A DNA stretch of 17,863 nt. Origin: CBDUXT01 sp965371245. Lineage in GTDB: Bacteria > Planctomycetota > Phycisphaerae > UBA1845. The notes under the pieces were generated by a model that was not told the origin of the DNA, ran no database searches, and was given only the letters and a program-made list of their open reading frames with translations. Location of the stretch: the NCBI GenBank assembly GCA_965371245.1, contig CBDUXT010000105.1, forward strand, positions 1 through 17,863, written 5' to 3'. Both the position numbers and the translations under genes were made by a program. This document shows positions 15,906-17,863 of the stretch, piece after piece. Every line of letters starts with the position of its first letter. Position 1 is the first letter of the stretch.

Positions 15906-16910
15906 TTGGAACGCCTGAAAGTTGCGCTATTGGGACTCGCCGACGTCGGGGCGGAGTACCTGGAGGCCATTCGCGCCGACGATCAGTTCGACCTGGTCGC
16001 CGTGGGCGACCACGACCCCAACGTCCTGCGACGCCACGCTGTTGATGCGTCCTGCCGCGTCTTCGAGGATTACCGGTCGCTTGTCATCGAGACCGCCCAT
16101 GCGGGGCTCGATGCGCTGATCGTTGCCCTCGAACCGCATGAGTCGCTCGAGCTCATGGAGCTGGCCGGCAGCCGGGGGGTGGCCGTTTTCCACAAGCCGC
16201 CGCCGGTCCGCACGCTTCGCGAGGCGCAGCGTCTGAACCAGTGGTTCGAGACGGGTGGATCTGCGTTGGCGATTCCACGGTTTTGGCGGACGACCACGGC
16301 GCTTTCGTCGCGGCAGCACGCGGTGGAACTCGCGGGTCACTTCGTCGCCGCGATGGCTACCGTTTGGACCACCGCCACCAGCGAGGGGTGGCGAGGCGAC
16401 TCGGTGCGGGCGGGCGGCGGCGTGTTGCTCCACGGGGCCTACGAGATCATCGACCTGTTGGTGTGGCTGTTGGGTCTTCCGGACACGGTTTACACGCAGT
16501 GCGGGGTCGCGCGGGCGCCGGGGCCGCCGAAGCGATACGACACGGAAGATGTCGCCACCTTGTCACTTGGGTTCGGCGACGGGCGGATGGCGTCCATTGC
16601 GGCCCTACGCGGCGCGCCCGAAGCGCGCCGTCAAATCGTCCTGACCGGAACAGATGCGCTGATCGAACTCGATCTGGAGCGGATCACCGTTCGGCTGCAA
16701 AGCACCGGTGCGTCCGAAACGACTCCGCTTGCTGAAAGCCCGCCCGCGGCCGGCGCGATTGGCGCCTTCGGCGACGCGATGCGAAGCACGCCCGATGGAC
16801 TTCGATCCATCGCCCCCGACGTGGTGCGCGTGCTCGCGGTCATCGAGGCCGCCTATCTCTCCGCCAAAACCGGCGAGCCCGAGTCGCCCGGACGGTTGCT
16901 GCAATCGTAG
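15906..16910 (+). CDS. Gfo/Idh/MocA-family oxidoreductase-like protein
   Basis: The 334-residue protein has the family's N-terminal Rossmann fold starting 'KVALLGLADVGAEYLEAI' and a substrate domain with 'GWRGD' (161-165) and 'GGGVLLHGAYEIIDLLVWLLG' (170-190). These match the usual WRxD and GGGxLxDxGxHxxDxxxWLxG motifs. Relatives are NAD(P)-dependent sugar, inositol or amino-sugar dehydrogenases. Three signature sites differ: GxGxxG is GLADVG (10-15), the EKP motif is HKP (96-98), and the active-site His position is Glu180. Activity or cofactor use may therefore be altered or lost. The start is TTG: an in-frame TAA lies two codons upstream and the Rossmann strand begins at residue 5, so no other start fits. 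It follows the membrane protein gene by 3 nt in the same frame. Confidence 0.85.
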   Translation: MERLKVALLGLADVGAEYLEAIRADDQFDLVAVGDHDPNVLRRHAVDASCRVFEDYRSLVIETAHAGLDALIVALEPHESLELMELAGSRGVAVFHKPPPVRTLREAQRLNQWFETGGSALAIPRFWRTTTALSSRQHAVELAGHFVAAMATVWTTATSEGWRGDSVRAGGGVLLHGAYEIIDLLVWLLGLPDTVYTQCGVARAPGPPKRYDTEDVATLSLGFGDGRMASIAALRGAPEARRQIVLTGTDALIELDLERITVRLQSTGASETTPLAESPPAAGAIGAFGDAMRSTPDGLRSIAPDVVRVLAVIEAAYLSAKTGEPESPGRLLQS

Positions 16911-17248
16911 GGGTGCCAGCGTGTGGCAGGCATGGCGCGGCCGGTCTGAGAGGCGAACTTGGGGGTCGAACCCAAGACCCAGCTTTCCGAACGTGACTTG
17001 GAGGCTTTGAAGAAGGGCCATAACCTCGCTCTTGAGGCTGCCAGAGCGGTTTCCGAATTGCAAGCTTTGCATTTCTTGCCTGTGACTATACCCCAAAACG
17101 TAAACGGTATACTTTTCAGGCCGAACAGCGTTTTGGGTTCACGGGCACTATGCCACGCCGCCGCGCCCGTCGGGTACAATGTAGCGATGCTCGTGTCCGA
17201 GCGACGCACGTGGTCAGCGCAATGGGCGCCCCGCTTCCCGGCACAATC
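16911..17248. other. Intergenic region with a coding-like remnant and small palindromes
   Basis: No complete gene is called in these 338 nt. From a TTG at 16959 one plus frame reads as a plausible helical peptide (…LSERDLEALKKGHNLALEAARAVSELQ) for about 40 codons and then loses protein character, suggesting a decayed gene fragment. An inverted repeat TATACC (17087-17092) / GGTATA (17106-17111) lies downstream. The sequence GGGGGTCGAACCC (16961-16973) superficially resembles a tRNA T-arm, but no other tRNA parts surround it. Confidence 0.45.
17175..17180 (+). promoter_or_regulatory. Candidate -10 element upstream of the small helical protein gene
   Basis: TACAAT matches the -10 consensus at 5/6. 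A weak -35-like ATGCCA (17150-17155) is 19 nt upstream. The start codon at 17249 would then have a leader of about 60 nt. Confidence 0.35.
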
Positions 17249-17617
17249 ATGTCGAAACACGCGAAACTGTATGAACGTCTCAAGGCGCTGGAGTGCGATT
17301 TTGCGCGCCGTGTGCTCGCGGAGATGAACAAGGAGAGCCGCGGCAGGCGATCCGAGATTCTTGCGCGTTTTGGAGTCCCCGTGCGCAAGGCCAGAGGTGA
17401 GGGGCGCGAGATGAACGAGTTCTTCAGAATGGAGCATGAGATCATCGAGATTCGCCACAAACTGGGAGAACCACTGGATGAGGGCATTCGGGAGATCCTC
17501 CACGACATCCGAGCGTGGGACTACCCCTCCGAGGGCCGACGTGTAAGTTGCGTCCGAGCCAACCTGCCGCGTGTTCGGGCGTTCTTGGCTGAGAACGACA
17601 ACCGCGCGTCCGACTGA
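17249..17617 (+). CDS. Small charged helical protein of unknown function
   Basis: From ATG 17249 the protein has 122 residues and is rich in Arg, Lys and Glu. Amphipathic helices are likely (for example, 'AKLYERLKALECDFARRVLAEMNKE' and 'MEHEIIEIRHKLGEPLDEGIREILHDIR'). No signal peptide, membrane segment or recognised motif is visible. The same frame is open upstream to 17150, but those residues are unlike protein sequence and lie over a promoter-like TACAAT, so the later ATG is preferred. The ribosome site is weak. Its base composition is somewhat less GC-rich than the main cluster. It stands alone after the Gfo/Idh/MocA-like gene, and nothing in its surroundings suggests a role. The long opposite-strand frame here looks like a shadow. 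Confidence 0.55.
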   Translation: MSKHAKLYERLKALECDFARRVLAEMNKESRGRRSEILARFGVPVRKARGEGREMNEFFRMEHEIIEIRHKLGEPLDEGIREILHDIRAWDYPSEGRRVSCVRANLPRVRAFLAENDNRASD

Positions 17618-17863
17618 TTGTCGCCAGATCGACGGCACGACAACGATTCTGGCTCACCCCACCGCACGTGACGGGCATAATGTTCCGAGTGCGAAGGTCG
17701 AAGCATCGCTAAGCTAGCCAGCCACCGCCTACTCCCGCTTCGCCGACGCGCCCGGCTCTACGTTCGCCGTTCCCGGAGAGGCGTCCAGTCCCGGCGCCGG
17801 GATACTTGGGGACAGTCACGAATGGCACTGCCGCTGTTTCTGAGGCGTGAACGCGGTTGCGTA
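17618..17863. other. Non-coding right edge
   Basis: No gene is supported here. It contains a perfect 14-bp palindrome TCCCGGCGCCGGGA (17789-17802) immediately before a GGGGACAGTCACGAATGGCAC motif. A short frame starting at ATG 17822 is open to the window end but too short to judge. Confidence 0.5.
17789..17828. repeat. REP/RAYT-like repeat motif at window edge
   Basis: The palindrome TCCCGGCGCCGGGA (17789-17802) is followed by TTGGGGACAGTCACGAATGG (17806-17825). This resembles the dispersed GGGGACAGACACnnATT-type repeats I associate with REP-associated tyrosine transposases. No transposase is present in the window, so the call rests on motif resemblance only. Confidence 0.35.

Noticed and set aside
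16941..16990. A possible tRNA T-arm (GGTCGAACC-like) after the Gfo/Idh/MocA-like gene.
   Set aside because: No acceptor, D or anticodon arm can be built around it, and the T-stem pairs poorly in tRNA register.
16853..17638. A 261-residue minus-strand open frame at the right end.
   Set aside because: It overlaps the Gfo/Idh/MocA-like C-terminus and a promoter-like TACAAT, and shows no motif; the plus-strand 122-residue frame has better helical character.
17822..17863. A possible start of a transposase (RAYT) gene at the window edge.
   Set aside because: The 14 visible residues do not resemble the usual N-terminus of that family, and the segment is too short to judge.

Overview
The window is GC-rich DNA (about 63-65% GC in sampled coding lines) from a bacterium, most likely a member of the Planctomycetota or a close PVC relative. 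This assignment is inferred from gene content only: a large Bat/MoxR-type VWA cluster with long coiled-coil and double-VWA proteins, a carboxypeptidase-regulatory/TlpA fusion, an NHL lipoprotein and a Gfo/Idh/MocA protein. No rRNA or tRNA gene was recognised.

Left region (1-3506). The window opens inside the 3' part of a group II intron, with domain V at 297-329 and a 3' end near 375. Two minus-strand genes follow: a TPR-like protein (410-1339) and an exported protein with five carboxypeptidase-regulatory-like repeats and a C-terminal TlpA-type thioredoxin domain (1545-3506). Between them lies a pair of inverted REP-like palindromes (1488-1548) that supplies the stop codon of the thioredoxin gene, plus a decayed third copy.

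Central region (3897-15060). After a 390-nt divergent spacer, a plus-strand cluster encodes in order a membrane coiled-coil protein with a DnaJ-like zinc finger, a six-bladed NHL lipoprotein, a 1,054-residue protein with two VWA domains and a GATase-like region, a MoxR AAA+ ATPase, a DUF3800 protein, a DUF58 protein and a BatA-like VWA membrane protein. MoxR, DUF58 and VWA proteins are the standard parts of MoxR-VWA chaperone systems acting at the membrane or envelope. The coiled-coil and double-VWA proteins are probable membrane partners.

The odd member is the DUF3800 gene. It starts 11 nt after moxR, has lower GC than its neighbours, and is followed by a nested hairpin and a spacer that is 35% GC in its core, with promoter-like and repeat elements. 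It appears to split moxR from DUF58, which normally adjoin. This is the best candidate for an accessory insertion in the window.

Right region (15061-17863). A small two-TM protein, a Gfo/Idh/MocA-like protein with altered signature residues (TTG start, same frame as and 3 nt behind the preceding gene) and a short charged helical protein of unknown function follow. The window ends in non-coding sequence with a REP/RAYT-like repeat motif.
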